64,000 nt of DNA from Polymorphobacter_B sp038225475 (lineage in GTDB: Bacteria; Pseudomonadota; Alphaproteobacteria; Sphingomonadales; Sphingomonadaceae): NCBI GenBank assembly GCA_038225475.1, contig JBBRRA010000007.1, positions 124,001-188,000 on the forward strand. Reading direction: 5' to 3'. The notes beneath the pieces were generated by a model that searched no databases, was not told the DNA's origin, and worked only from the letters and a program-made list of their open reading frames with translations. The position numbers were made by a program, and so were the translations under genes. Below are positions 1 to 8,902 of the stretch, piece by piece. Each line of letters opens with the position of its first letter. Position 1 is the first letter of the stretch.

Positions 1-1497
1 GGACGCAATACCTTCCTCGACTTTCGAGAGAAGGCGCCCGCCGCTGCGACCGCGACGATGTTTCAGGACGCCGCGGGACAAGTTGTTGCTGGAAAGTCCA
101 CCGACACCTGGCAGGCCGTCGGCGTGCCGGGGACTGTGCTGGGTTTGGAAACCGCGCGCGTTCGCTATGGCACGATGTCACGCGAGGCATTGATGGCGCC
201 AGCGATCCGCCTTGCCCGGGCGGGGTTCGTGTTCGGCCAGGGCGATGCCGGCGTGATGGCACTGGAAGCGGAAAAGCTCGCACGTGATCCCGCAGCGCGA
301 GCAATCTTCGCGCCGCAAGGACGTCCGTTGACCAAAGGCGATCGGCTGGTCCAAGCCGATCTTGCCAACACGCTCGAAGCGGTTGCCGAAAAGGGGCCCG
401 CGGCTTTCTACGGCGGACCGATCGGCACGGCGATCGTTGCTGCAAGCCGCGCCGCCGGCGGCCTGCTGACCGCAGCTGATTTCGATCGGTACAAGGTCCG
501 TGAACTTGCACCAATCGAGTGCGACTATCGCGACTATCACATTATCTCCGCTCCGCCGCCAAGCTCGGGCGGGGTGTCGCTATGCCAGACGCTTAACATC
601 CTGCAGGGCTATGACCTTGCGGCGATGGGGTTCCACTCTGCAGCCGAGGTCCACGTCCTCGCCGAGGCGCTGCGGCGGGTCTATGTTGATCGCAACAACA
701 AGCTCGGCGACCCGGACTTTGTTGCAAACCCGATCGCCCAGTTGCTCGATCCTGCTTATGCCGCACGCCTGCGGTCATCGATCGATCCGGAGCGAGCGAC
801 CCTATCGTCAACCCTTGGGCCGGCAGTTCCGTCGCACGAGGGCCATAGTACCACGCAGTACGACGTGCTCGATGCGAAGGGAAACGCCGTCTCGGTCACC
901 TACACCCTCAACGACTGGTTCGGCGCGCACCGGGTCGCCGGGCGGACCGGTATCGTGATGAACAACGAGATGGACGACTTCACGTCCAAAGTCGGCGCGC
1001 CCAATATGTTCGGGCTTGTGCAAGGGGCCAACAACGCGATCGCGCCGGGCAAGACGCCCCTTAGCTCCATGGCTCCGACGATCGTGACGAAAGACGGCCG
1101 GGTGGCGCTCATCATCGGTAGCCCGGGAGGCTCGCGCATCATCACGATCACGCTGGAAGCCATCGTCAATATGATCGACCACGGCATGGACGTGCAGGCG
1201 GCGATCGACGCGCCCCGTATCCACGAGCAGTGGCTGCCGGATGTCATCTCGGTCGAACCCTTCGCGCTCGCTCCCGAAACGCGAAGGCTGCTCGAAGCGC
1301 GTGGTTATATGTTCAGTGATGAAGACGTCTGGGGCATCGCCGAGGGGATTGTGACCGGGGCGCCGGCCCTGCACGGCGCGACAGCCAGTGATAAAAATCG
1401 AGTCTTAGGTTTCGGGATGCCGCCACTCGCGGGCGCGACGATGTTCGGCGGGCACGATGCTCGCGGTGGCGCAGGTTCGGTCGCGGTCGTGAACTGA
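1..1497 (+). CDS. ggt: Gamma-glutamyltransferase, 5' end cut by the window
   Basis: Periplasmic or secreted N-terminal nucleophile hydrolase that cleaves gamma-glutamyl bonds (glutathione and related compounds) and moves the glutamyl group to water or an amino acid. The reading frame is open from base 1 (reading FLDFREKAP, a conserved large-subunit motif), so the true start and any signal peptide lie outside the window. The autoprocessing site and nucleophile are in GHSTTQYDV, with the first Thr of TTQYD at codon 850-852. It is followed by the typical GNAVSVTYTLN and later by PLSSMAPTIV and GSPGGSRI, which line the glutamate pocket. This is a full-looking large-subunit end plus a complete small subunit. 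A hairpin terminator follows the stop directly, so it probably ends its transcript. Family assignment is firm; the substrate is not known. Confidence 0.95.
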   Translation, partial: GRNTFLDFREKAPAAATATMFQDAAGQVVAGKSTDTWQAVGVPGTVLGLETARVRYGTMSREALMAPAIRLARAGFVFGQGDAGVMALEAEKLARDPAARAIFAPQGRPLTKGDRLVQADLANTLEAVAEKGPAAFYGGPIGTAIVAASRAAGGLLTAADFDRYKVRELAPIECDYRDYHIISAPPPSSGGVSLCQTLNILQGYDLAAMGFHSAAEVHVLAEALRRVYVDRNNKLGDPDFVANPIAQLLDPAYAARLRSSIDPERATLSSTLGPAVPSHEGHSTTQYDVLDAKGNAVSVTYTLNDWFGAHRVAGRTGIVMNNEMDDFTSKVGAPNMFGLVQGANNAIAPGKTPLSSMAPTIVTKDGRVALIIGSPGGSRIITITLEAIVNMIDHGMDVQAAIDAPRIHEQWLPDVISVEPFALAPETRRLLEARGYMFSDEDVWGIAEGIVTGAPALHGATASDKNRVLGFGMPPLAGATMFGGHDARGGAGSVAVVN

Positions 1498-1530
1498 GCG
1501 CCTTGCCAGTTCAAACTGGCGGCGCGTTTT
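1498..1530 (+). terminator. Probable intrinsic terminator after ggt
   Basis: Starting directly after the TGA, GCGCC (1498-1502) pairs with GGCGC (1521-1525) and GCCAGTT (1505-1511) pairs with AACTGGC (1514-1520), leaving a 2-nt TT bulge and a tight loop. GTTTT follows. The T run is short, so this is a moderate candidate. From 1531 to the tRNA at 1787 I see nothing else convincing. Confidence 0.55.
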
Positions 1531-1786
1531 GGTTTGCGATCGCTCCTGTAAACCGCGTCCCGACCACCGATCGTAAAATCGCAAATGTACGAGGGGTGTT
1601 GGCAATCTGAGTTTGGCTGGGGCGTGCCGCCGCCATGCGTGGCGCATTCATAATGCCGAGATTTGAGGTGCGGGTCGGTTGGCATAAAGTCGCGCGCAAG
1701 CGAGGCTTGGCAGTGCGCCGAGGCTGGGGCCACCACGATGCGCCTAAGTCATTCACGAATGCATTGCGTTAGTTATGAAGTTCCGT

Positions 1787-1862
1787 TGGTGGAGCAGAGG
1801 GGGATCGAACCCCTGACCTCAGCAGTGCGATTGCTGCGCTCTCCCATCTGAGCTACTGCCCC
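1787..1862 (-). tRNA. tRNA-Ala (anticodon CGC)
   Basis: A full cloverleaf of 76 nt with encoded CCA. The acceptor stem GGGGCAG pairs with CUGCUCC, the T stem AGGGG pairs with CCCCU around UUCGAUC, and the anticodon stem CAGCA/UGCUG closes the loop AUCGCAC, giving anticodon CGC. It reads GCG codons, which are frequent in this high-GC window. It lies downstream of phhA on the same strand. Confidence 0.97.
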
Positions 1863-1916
1863 ACACCGACGGAAGCTGCACCGTATAGGCGGCGGTTGGT
1901 GGTGATGCAACGGCGA

Positions 1917-2741
1917 TTAAGCGCGCGGCGCAACGATCGTATCTTCGGGCAGAATGTCGGTGATCGCAACATCGGCCATCGTATCGAGCGCGGCATAAAG
2001 CGGCGCGAAATCGGTGTCGAGCGTGGTGCGCAGCAACTGTTCGAAACTGTCGATCACCACATATAGCTGTTGATAGTCATCGATCCGGTAGGGGGTGCGC
2101 ATCACGCGAGCGAGATCGAAGCCGATGCGGTGCGGCAGCGGGCTGTCGAGCGCGTAAACACTCTCGCCGTGGCTCGACGCGATGCCTGCACCGTATAGCC
2201 GCAAATCGCCATCGGCGCGGATCAGTCCGAATTCGACCGTGTACCAGTACAGCCGTGCGAGCCGATGCAACGCGCCGAATTCGAGGCTGCGCAGCCCGCC
2301 CTGACCATAGGCTTGCATGTAGTCGGCGAACACCGGGTCGGCGAGCAGCGGGACATGGCCGAAAACGTCATGGAAGACGTCGGGAGCCTCGAGATAGTCG
2401 ATCTGGTCGGGGGTGCGCAGGAAGCTGCCGGCAACGAAACGGCGCTCGGCGAGATGCTGGTAGAATACCGCGTCGGGAACCAGCCCGGGAACGGCGACAA
2501 CCCGCCAGCCGGTCGCGGCATGCAGCCGCTCGCTGAGTTCGTCGAAGTCGGGAATGCCGGGCTTCGACAACGCGAGGATGTCGAGCCCCTTTAAAATGGC
2601 GGGATGCGCGCGGTCGGCAAGCTGCGCGGTCTGGCGCGCGAACAGCCGGTCCCAAAGCGCATGTTCGGCGGGCGTATAACGCTCCCACTGTTGTGGGACG
2701 GTCCAGTCGGCGGCGGCGCCGGGAGGCGGGGTTTCGAACAT
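1917..2741 (-). CDS. phhA: Phenylalanine 4-monooxygenase
   Basis: Non-haem iron, tetrahydropterin-dependent hydroxylase that turns phenylalanine into tyrosine, the first step of phenylalanine breakdown. The predicted 274 aa match the monomeric bacterial family. The iron ligands are visible: H124 and H129 in FHDVFGHVP, and E170 in YWYTVEFGL. The frame is open further upstream to 2828, but the start at 2741 (MFETPPPG) begins just outside the upstream gene and gives the family's usual length. It sits 16 nt downstream of the glycosyltransferase on the same strand and may share its transcript. No dedicated pterin-recycling dehydratase is seen nearby, although folK at 10.8 kb belongs to pterin metabolism. 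Confidence 0.95.
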   Translation of the reverse strand: MFETPPPGAAADWTVPQQWERYTPAEHALWDRLFARQTAQLADRAHPAILKGLDILALSKPGIPDFDELSERLHAATGWRVVAVPGLVPDAVFYQHLAERRFVAGSFLRTPDQIDYLEAPDVFHDVFGHVPLLADPVFADYMQAYGQGGLRSLEFGALHRLARLYWYTVEFGLIRADGDLRLYGAGIASSHGESVYALDSPLPHRIGFDLARVMRTPYRIDDYQQLYVVIDSFEQLLRTTLDTDFAPLYAALDTMADVAITDILPEDTIVAPRA

Positions 2742-2757
2742 GACGGTGGTATAGGCG

Positions 2758-4230
2758 CTAGGGCAGGCGGCGGTACAGCGTGACGTAAAGCGCCGGGTAA
2801 GGCGTCTGCCCGCCAATTCCGGCCGCATGCACCAGCCGTAGCGTGAGCGGCAGTCGCGCGCTGTGCCCGCGCCAAAGCTGTTGCCAGCGCGCGCCGCTGG
2901 GCGGTGTGTCGCTGCCGGTATAGTCGCGCAGCTTGCCCGCGGTCAGATACAGGTCGCCCGGCGCCACCGGAGCCGGGGTGAGCCGCGCCCGGATCGACGC
3001 ATCCGTCAGCGCCAGGCTGCTCGTCGTCCAGCGGTCGACATGCACTGGCCCCGGCGCGGCGGCGAGCGCGGCGCGCGTCAGCGCGGGAAGCTCGGCATAG
3101 CTGGTCGCGACATCGAGCATGACCAGCAGCACAAGCAGCTTGGCGGCCGCCGCCACGCTCAGTGTCTTTGGGTGGCGGCGCCAGAGCGGGACCGCGACGA
3201 TCGCCAGCATCAGGCACGCGGCCGCCATCGCCGGCATGAACATCCGCGGCTTGGGATCGGTCGCGATCAAATAGACCGTTGTCGTGACGTTGCTCGCCGC
3301 GACTGCAACCAACAGCCAGGCGGGTCGCGGCAGGCGGCGTATCGCTGCGAGCCCGACGCCGGCCAGCACGAAGTCGAGGCCGTAGGCCGGATTGACGAAC
3401 AGGTTGAGCCACGGATCGACCGCCCAGTTGACGCGCAGCGGCCCGGCCCCCGACCAGCGGCGCATCAAGCTGGCGTTGAGCGGCGCGCTGACCCCATGCG
3501 GCGTTCCGCCGATCAGGTCGTTGCTCGGAATTTCGATATGCCGGAGGTCGGTGTGAACGCGGTACAACGGATCACCGCTCGCCGCCCAAAGCGCGAGTTG
3601 TTCAGGCAAGAACACAGCCCCAAAGCCGAGCGCGATCCAGCCGTAACTGCGGCGTTGGGGCCCGACGCCGGTGATGAATGCCAGTGCGAACAGCAGCAGC
3701 AGCCCCAATCCGGTCTCGCGCGTTGCCCATGCGCAAGCCGCCGCGGCTCCGGCCACCACGAGCCACCCCCGCGCGCCGTTGCGCCCGAACCACCATGCCC
3801 ATAGTGCGGTTGACCAGAACAGCAGCTCGGGCAGGTCGGCGGTCAACCGGGTTGCGGCACGCATGATCTCGGGCGTGGTCAGCAGCGCAAGGCACGCGAC
3901 CGTTGCGACCGCTGCGCCGAACACGCGCCGCGCCGCCCAGAAGTTGACACCGAGCACCGCCGCCAGTGTCAGCAACCCCGGCAGCATCAGGCTGAACCGC
4001 GACGCCCCGAACAGCGTGATCGCTGCTGCCGTCGGGCCGACGAGCGGCCAGCGCAGCGCCCAGTGATCGCGGCCGAGTGCAGGCCATGCCAGCGCGCCGT
4101 CGAGATAACGGCCGTCGTCCCAATGCCCGCCGAAATAGCCGAGTGGATTGATCGTCAGCAACGCTGCGCCAACGACGAGCACCAGCGCGAACAGCGCCAG
4201 ATCGCGGGTCGGTCGGTCGGATCGCTGCAA
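2758..4230 (-). CDS. ArnT/PMT-like (GT-C fold) membrane glycosyltransferase
   Basis: Predicted inner-membrane protein of about 490 aa with many hydrophobic segments. Near the N-terminus, after the first membrane helix, it carries HWDDGRYLDGA, the acidic loop expected for glycosyltransferases of the GT39/GT83 type that use lipid-linked sugar donors. A second loop reads RDHWALRWPLVG, another typical feature. The acceptor is unknown. The open frame extends back to 4308, but that stretch is the tRNA-Gln gene. The first usable start outside the tRNA is TTG at 4230 (MQRSDRPTRDLAL), three bases past the CCA end. The start is therefore uncertain, and a GTG at 4182 would cut into the first helix. phhA follows 16 nt downstream. 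Confidence 0.75.
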   Translation of the reverse strand: MQRSDRPTRDLALFALVLVVGAALLTINPLGYFGGHWDDGRYLDGALAWPALGRDHWALRWPLVGPTAAAITLFGASRFSLMLPGLLTLAAVLGVNFWAARRVFGAAVATVACLALLTTPEIMRAATRLTADLPELLFWSTALWAWWFGRNGARGWLVVAGAAAACAWATRETGLGLLLLFALAFITGVGPQRRSYGWIALGFGAVFLPEQLALWAASGDPLYRVHTDLRHIEIPSNDLIGGTPHGVSAPLNASLMRRWSGAGPLRVNWAVDPWLNLFVNPAYGLDFVLAGVGLAAIRRLPRPAWLLVAVAASNVTTTVYLIATDPKPRMFMPAMAAACLMLAIVAVPLWRRHPKTLSVAAAAKLLVLLVMLDVATSYAELPALTRAALAAAPGPVHVDRWTTSSLALTDASIRARLTPAPVAPGDLYLTAGKLRDYTGSDTPPSGARWQQLWRGHSARLPLTLRLVHAAGIGGQTPYPALYVTLYRRLP

Positions 4231-4233
4231 CGC

Positions 4234-4307
4234 TGGATGCCCCGCGAGGATTCGAACCTCGATTAACAGAGTCAGAGTCTGTGGTCTTACCTTTAGACGA
4301 CAGGGCA
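4234..4307 (-). tRNA. tRNA-Gln (anticodon CTG)
   Basis: A cloverleaf of 74 nt with encoded CCA. Acceptor UGCCCUG pairs with CGGGGCA (one U-G pair), the D stem is GUCU/AGAC, and the anticodon stem ACAGA/UCUGU closes loop CUCUGAC, giving anticodon CUG. The T arm is CGAGG-UUCGAAU-CCUCG in outline. It directly precedes the GT39-like gene on the same strand. Confidence 0.97.
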
Positions 4308-4427
4308 CTATGCGTGGCGGTAGTTAGGCAACCCGTGCCGGGGTGTCAACGGACCGCGCGACCTGCTAGGCAGGTGGCAAGTGCGGTCGCCGTTGTCGTG
4401 GCCGCGAATGTGAACGAGGCGACCACT

Positions 4428-5456
4428 ATGCCGATGCCAGCCCCGGCGACCGGGGTAACGGAGCGTTATGCTCAGCCCCGGGGTGCCCGCCGCGCTTATG
4501 GCGCGCTCGATCTTGGAACCAACAACTGCCGCCTGCTGATTGCGCGCCCGGGTCCGGGGGCCGGCATGACGATTGTCGATGCCTTTTCGCGCGTCGTCCG
4601 ACTGGGCGAGGGGCTGCTGCAATCGGGGCAGCTTTCGGATGCCGCGCAGGACCGCGCCGTCGAGGCACTCGGCGTCTGTGCCGACAAGCTGGGACGCCGC
4701 GGTGTCTGGCTGACCCGCAATGTCGCAACCGAGGCCTGCCGCCGCGCGACCAATGGTGCAGCGTTCATCGAGCGCGTCTATGCCGTCACCGGAATCGCGC
4801 TCGATGTGATTTCGCCCGCCGAGGAGGCGCGGCTGGCGGTGCTCGGCTGCCAGTCACTGATCGACCCCGACGGTCCGCCCGCGCTGGTGTTCGACATTGG
4901 CGGGGGGTCGACCGAACTGATCCTCGCGCGGCGCGGACCGAGCGGCGATGCCGACATTCTGGCGTGGACCAGCGTCCCCTGGGGCGTTGTCAGCCTTGCC
5001 GAAACCGAGCCGCTCGAGCTGCCCGAAGCCGAACGCGCTGCGGCCTATGCCCGGATGCGTGCACGCGTCGACGAGCATCTCGGCAGCTTCGCTGCAGCCG
5101 TCGCTGCCGCGCACGGCGGCCCGCTGCAGCTGCTCGGCACGTCGGGGACGATCACCACGCTGGCGTCGGTCGAACTCGGGCTGCCGAGCTATGACCGGCG
5201 CAAAGTCGATGGCTGTACGGTGACCGTCGCGTCGATGCGCGCGCTGTCGGCAAAGCTGGCCGCGCTCAACCCCGTCGACCGTGCCAATGTTGGGTGCATC
5301 GGCCGTGACCGCGCCGATCTGGTGGTGGCGGGATGTGCGATCCTCGAGGCGGTGCTCGACCGCTGGGGTGGCGATCATGTCCGCGTCGCCGATCGCGGCA
5401 TTCGGGAAGGGATCCTGCGCACGTTGATGGCGCGCGACGGGGCGCGCGTTTCGTGA
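4428..5456 (+). CDS. ppx: Exopolyphosphatase / pppGpp phosphatase family protein
   Basis: Member of the Ppx/GppA branch of the actin-like ATPase superfamily, which hydrolyses polyphosphate ends or the 5' phosphate of pppGpp. The 342 aa product shows the phosphate-1 loop LDLGTNNCRLLIA (about residues 27-39), the phosphate-2 motif FDIGGGSTELI and the GTSGTITTLAS motif. At about 340 residues it is the short form without the C-terminal HD-like extension of E. coli Ppx. The start at 4428 is supported by GAGG eight bases upstream. Its TGA overlaps the GTG start of rlmE. Sequence alone does not decide between polyphosphate and pppGpp as substrate. Confidence 0.9.
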   Translation: MPMPAPATGVTERYAQPRGARRAYGALDLGTNNCRLLIARPGPGAGMTIVDAFSRVVRLGEGLLQSGQLSDAAQDRAVEALGVCADKLGRRGVWLTRNVATEACRRATNGAAFIERVYAVTGIALDVISPAEEARLAVLGCQSLIDPDGPPALVFDIGGGSTELILARRGPSGDADILAWTSVPWGVVSLAETEPLELPEAERAAAYARMRARVDEHLGSFAAAVAAAHGGPLQLLGTSGTITTLASVELGLPSYDRRKVDGCTVTVASMRALSAKLAALNPVDRANVGCIGRDRADLVVAGCAILEAVLDRWGGDHVRVADRGIREGILRTLMARDGARVS

Positions 5457-6178
5457 GCGCGCCATCGGGAGGCGGCGCAGGCCGCAGTCAGGGCGGCAAG
5501 GTTCGCGTCAAAACCGCGCGACGGCGCACCAACTCGTCGAATCGCTGGCTCGAGCGTCAGCTCAACGACCCCTATGTCAAAGCCGCCAAGGCGGCGGGGT
5601 ATCGTAGCCGTGCAGCGTTCAAGCTGCTCGAGCTCGATGAACGCTTCAGCCTGTTCGCGCACGTCGATCGCGTGGTCGACCTTGGGGCTGCTCCCGGCGG
5701 CTGGTGCCAGGCAGTATTGCAGGCGCGGCCCAAGGCCAAGATCGTGGCGATCGACCTGTTGCCGATGGAGCCGATGGCGGGCGTCATCATCTTCGAAAAG
5801 GATATTCTCGACGACGATGCCGACGACATGCTGCGCGCCGCGCTCGGCGGCGATGCGCAACTCGTGCTGTCGGACATGGCGGCGAACACCGTCGGCCACA
5901 AGATGACCGACCATATCCGGACGATGGCGCTTGTTGAAACCGCACTGGCGTTCGGCGTGCAGGTTTTGGCTCCGGGTGGCGCATTCGTCGCCAAGGTGCT
6001 GGCGGGCGGTGCCGATCAAGGCCTGGTCGCCGAACTCAAACGCTGGTTCACCACCGTCAAACACGCCAAGCCACCCGCCAGCCGCAAGGACTCGTCGGAA
6101 TGGTATGTGGTGGCACAGGGGTTCAAGGGGCGGGTTGCGGAGGCGGTCGAGGCGGACACGATTTCGGGCGCGGTCTAG
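5453..6178 (+). CDS. rlmE: 23S rRNA 2'-O-ribose U2552 methyltransferase
   Basis: AdoMet-dependent enzyme (FtsJ/RrmJ) that methylates the 2'-OH of the A-loop uridine of 23S rRNA late in 50S assembly. All four members of the K-D-K-E tetrad are in place: K57 (SRAAFKLLE), D141 (LVLSDMAAN), K181 (AFVAKVL) and E216 (SSEWYVV). The AdoMet loop is VVDLGAAPGGW. The first 30 residues are basic and likely bind RNA. The start is the GTG at 5453, which shares GTGA with the ppx stop, so the two are translationally coupled. Length 241 aa, slightly longer than E. coli RlmE because of the N-terminal tail. Between its stop and 6308 no gene is convincing. Confidence 0.95.
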   Translation: MSAPSGGGAGRSQGGKVRVKTARRRTNSSNRWLERQLNDPYVKAAKAAGYRSRAAFKLLELDERFSLFAHVDRVVDLGAAPGGWCQAVLQARPKAKIVAIDLLPMEPMAGVIIFEKDILDDDADDMLRAALGGDAQLVLSDMAANTVGHKMTDHIRTMALVETALAFGVQVLAPGGAFVAKVLAGGADQGLVAELKRWFTTVKHAKPPASRKDSSEWYVVAQGFKGRVAEAVEADTISGAV

Positions 6179-6307
6179 CGGCACGCGAACATCGCCACGG
6201 TTGTGCTGAATGGCATGATTGTCGATAGTCGTCGCGATCTGGCGGAGGTGCTGCAACAGCGGCTGCTTGCGCGCTAAGTTCAAGGCTAAGTCTCGGAAGG
6301 CGTCGTT

Positions 6308-7930
6308 ATGAAACTCTCGATTCTCGTTCTCGCGCTCCTCGCCACCACCGCGCAGGCCGCGCCGGTGATCGATGTGGCCGCGCTCAAGCATGACACGCAG
6401 ATATTGTCGTCGGATGCGTTCGAAGGGCGCAAGCCGGGCACGCCCGGGGGCGACAAGGCGGTCGCCTATATGATCGAGCGGTTCAAGGCCGTCGGGCTCA
6501 AGCCCGGCAATCACGGCGGCTGGACGCAGGATGTGCCGATGGTGTCGAGCACTGCCGATCCGGCGTTGACGCTGACAGTCACCGGGGGCGCTGGACCGCT
6601 GACGCTCGCGCAAAAGGCCGATGTCGTGCTGTGGACCAAGCGGCAGGTCAGCCGGGCGACGGTTGCCAATTCGGATATCGTCTTCGCGGGCTATGGCATC
6701 GTCGCGCCCGAGCGGGGCTGGAACGATTATGCCGGTATCGACGTCCACGGCAAGACGGTGATCGTGCTGGTCAATGATCCGGACTGGCAGACGCCGACCG
6801 AAACCGGCACGTTCGACGGTCGCCGCATGACCTATTACGGCCGCTGGACGTACAAATACGAGGAGGCGGCACGACAGGGTGCGGCGGCGATCATCATCGT
6901 CCACGAGACCGAGCCTGCCGCCTATCCGTTCGAAGTCGTCGTCAACTCGAACACCGGCGCAAAGATCGCGCTCGATATTCCGGCGGAAGCCGCGAAGCGC
7001 GCGATGGTCGAAGGCTGGATCACGCAAGCCGCCGCGCTCAAGCTGTTTGCCGCCGCCGGCAAGGATTTGGGCGCGCTGACCAAGGCCGCACAGACGCCGG
7101 GGTTCCGCGCCGTGTCACTCGGCCTGCAAGCATCGACGGACTTCGCCAACACGCTGGTGCATTCCAAGTCGTACAACGTCGTCGGCGTGCTGCCGGGCAG
7201 CAAGCGCCCCGCCGAAATGGTGATCTGGACGGCGCATTGGGACCATTTCGGCCACTGCCCGGCGGACGCGACCGGCGACGATATCTGCAACGGCGCACTC
7301 GACAACGCCAGCGGCTCGGCGGGTCTGATTGCGGTGGCGAATACGCTGGCGAAGGCACCGCGCACTGCCCGGTCGCAGCTGTTCGTCTCGGTTACGGCGG
7401 AGGAACAGGGGCTGCTCGGGTCGGATTATTATGCGGCGAACCCGGTCTATCCGCTCGCCAAGACCGTGGGCGGCATCAACATGGACGGGCTGAACGTCAT
7501 CGGCAAAACGCGCGACGTAGTCATCATCGGCCCCGGCAAGTCCGAGCTCGAGCCGATCTTCATCGGCGTCGCCAAGGCGCAGGGGCGCAGCGTTTCCTCC
7601 GAGCCGACGCCCGAAAAAGGCGCCTACTACCGGTCGGATCACTTCAGCCTCGCCAAGCGCGGCGTGCCGATGCTCGATGTCGACAGCGGCCTCGACGTCA
7701 TCGGTCAACCCGCCGGCTATGGTCAAAAGATGGCGGACGATTATACCGCCAACCGGTACCACAAGCCGTCGGACCAATTTGATCCGAACTGGAACTGGGA
7801 CGGCGCGGTCGAGGATTTGCAAGCCTATGTCGAGGTCGGCACGATCCTCGGTAACTCGAGCGATTGGCCGAACTGGTACAAGACCGCCGAATTCCGCAGC
7901 GTGCGCGATAGCTCGCGAGCCGGACAGTGA
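6308..7930 (+). CDS. Secreted M28-family zinc aminopeptidase
   Basis: Exported metallopeptidase of about 540 aa. A signal peptide is clear (MKLSILVLALLATTAQA, cleavage near residue 18). A PA-like insert at about residues 110-210 precedes the catalytic domain. The di-zinc ligands of family M28 can be assigned: H310 (TAHWDHFG), D332 (GALDNASG), E365/E366 (TAEEQG), D393 (NMDGLN) and H445 (YRSDHFSL). An SD-like GGAAGG precedes the ATG. The gene ends in a GTGA overlap with aguA, so it may head the transcript of the putrescine genes, although a peptidase role in that pathway is only inferred. Substrate unknown. Confidence 0.92.
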   Translation: MKLSILVLALLATTAQAAPVIDVAALKHDTQILSSDAFEGRKPGTPGGDKAVAYMIERFKAVGLKPGNHGGWTQDVPMVSSTADPALTLTVTGGAGPLTLAQKADVVLWTKRQVSRATVANSDIVFAGYGIVAPERGWNDYAGIDVHGKTVIVLVNDPDWQTPTETGTFDGRRMTYYGRWTYKYEEAARQGAAAIIIVHETEPAAYPFEVVVNSNTGAKIALDIPAEAAKRAMVEGWITQAAALKLFAAAGKDLGALTKAAQTPGFRAVSLGLQASTDFANTLVHSKSYNVVGVLPGSKRPAEMVIWTAHWDHFGHCPADATGDDICNGALDNASGSAGLIAVANTLAKAPRTARSQLFVSVTAEEQGLLGSDYYAANPVYPLAKTVGGINMDGLNVIGKTRDVVIIGPGKSELEPIFIGVAKAQGRSVSSEPTPEKGAYYRSDHFSLAKRGVPMLDVDSGLDVIGQPAGYGQKMADDYTANRYHKPSDQFDPNWNWDGAVEDLQAYVEVGTILGNSSDWPNWYKTAEFRSVRDSSRAGQ

Positions 7931-8901
7931 CCGCTCGCCAGCCCGCCGAATGGGACCGGCACGCCGCCTGCTGGACCGCTTGGCCAAGCCATGCGGAGTT
8001 GTGGGAGGACGATCTCGAACCCGCGCGTGCCGAGGTGGCGGCGCTGGTGCGCGCGATCGCAGCGGGCGAGCGCGTCGAATTGCTGGTCGCCAATGCCGCG
8101 GCGGAGGCCAGCGCCTGCGCGGCGCTGCACGGCGTCAACGTCGGCTATCATCAACAGAATTTTGGCGACATCTGGCTGCGCGATACCGGGCCGCTGTTCC
8201 TCAATTCGTCGGTGGGGCACGCGGCAGCGGCGTTCCGGTTCAACGGCTGGGGCGGCAAATATGTGCTCGACGGCGATGACGCGGTGGCGGGCTATGTCGC
8301 GGGGGAAGCCGGCATCGCGCTCGCACGGCACGACTGGGTGCTCGAAGGCGGCGCGATCGAGATCGACGGCACCGGGCTGTGCGTGACCACCGAAGCGTGC
8401 CTGCTCAACCCCAATCGCAATCCGGGGATGGACCGTACCGAAGTCGAATCGCATCTGCGTCGCGATCTCGGCATCGAGCGCGTGTTGTGGCTCGGTGACG
8501 GGCTGGCCAATGATCATACCGATGGCCATGTCGACAACCTTGCGCGGTTCGTGGCGCCGGGCGTGCTCGCGATCCCGCTGGCAAGCGATCCGGGTGACCC
8601 CAACCGCGACGTCTATGCCGATGCCACCGAGCGCGCGCGCGACTTCGGACTTGAGGTGCGTCACATCCCGTCGCCCGGGCCGATCGAAGTCGACGGCGTA
8701 CTGGTCCCGGCCAGCTATATGAATTTTTACATCGCCAATGCAGCGGTGATCGTGCCGATCTATGGCACGCCGCACGACGCCGCCGCGGTCGCCGCGATCG
8801 GCGCGTTGTTTCCGGGGCGTACGGCCGTCGGCGCGCGCGCGAACCACCTGTTGACCGGCGGCGGCAGCTTCCACTGCATCACGCAGCAGCAGCCCGCCTG
8901 A
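7927..8901 (+). CDS. aguA: Agmatine deiminase
   Basis: Hydrolyses agmatine to N-carbamoylputrescine plus ammonia, using the pentein fold of the peptidyl-arginine-deiminase-like superfamily. The 324 aa product shows the family markers NFGDIWLRDTGP, a loop with ALVLEGG-type residues (WVLEGGAIEIDG), NDHTDGHVDN, and the nucleophile C317 in GGGSFHCITQQQ near the C-terminus. The GTG start overlaps the peptidase stop by GTGA. Two genes downstream is the enzyme for the next step (aguB), which supports agmatine deiminase over other members of the superfamily. Confidence 0.93.
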   Translation: MTARQPAEWDRHAACWTAWPSHAELWEDDLEPARAEVAALVRAIAAGERVELLVANAAAEASACAALHGVNVGYHQQNFGDIWLRDTGPLFLNSSVGHAAAAFRFNGWGGKYVLDGDDAVAGYVAGEAGIALARHDWVLEGGAIEIDGTGLCVTTEACLLNPNRNPGMDRTEVESHLRRDLGIERVLWLGDGLANDHTDGHVDNLARFVAPGVLAIPLASDPGDPNRDVYADATERARDFGLEVRHIPSPGPIEVDGVLVPASYMNFYIANAAVIVPIYGTPHDAAAVAAIGALFPGRTAVGARANHLLTGGGSFHCITQQQPA

Positions 8902-8902
8902 A

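Noticed and set aside
1305..1756. Several minus-strand and plus-strand frames after ggt
   Set aside because: They overlap the ggt end, the terminator or the tRNA, and have no start signals or known motifs.
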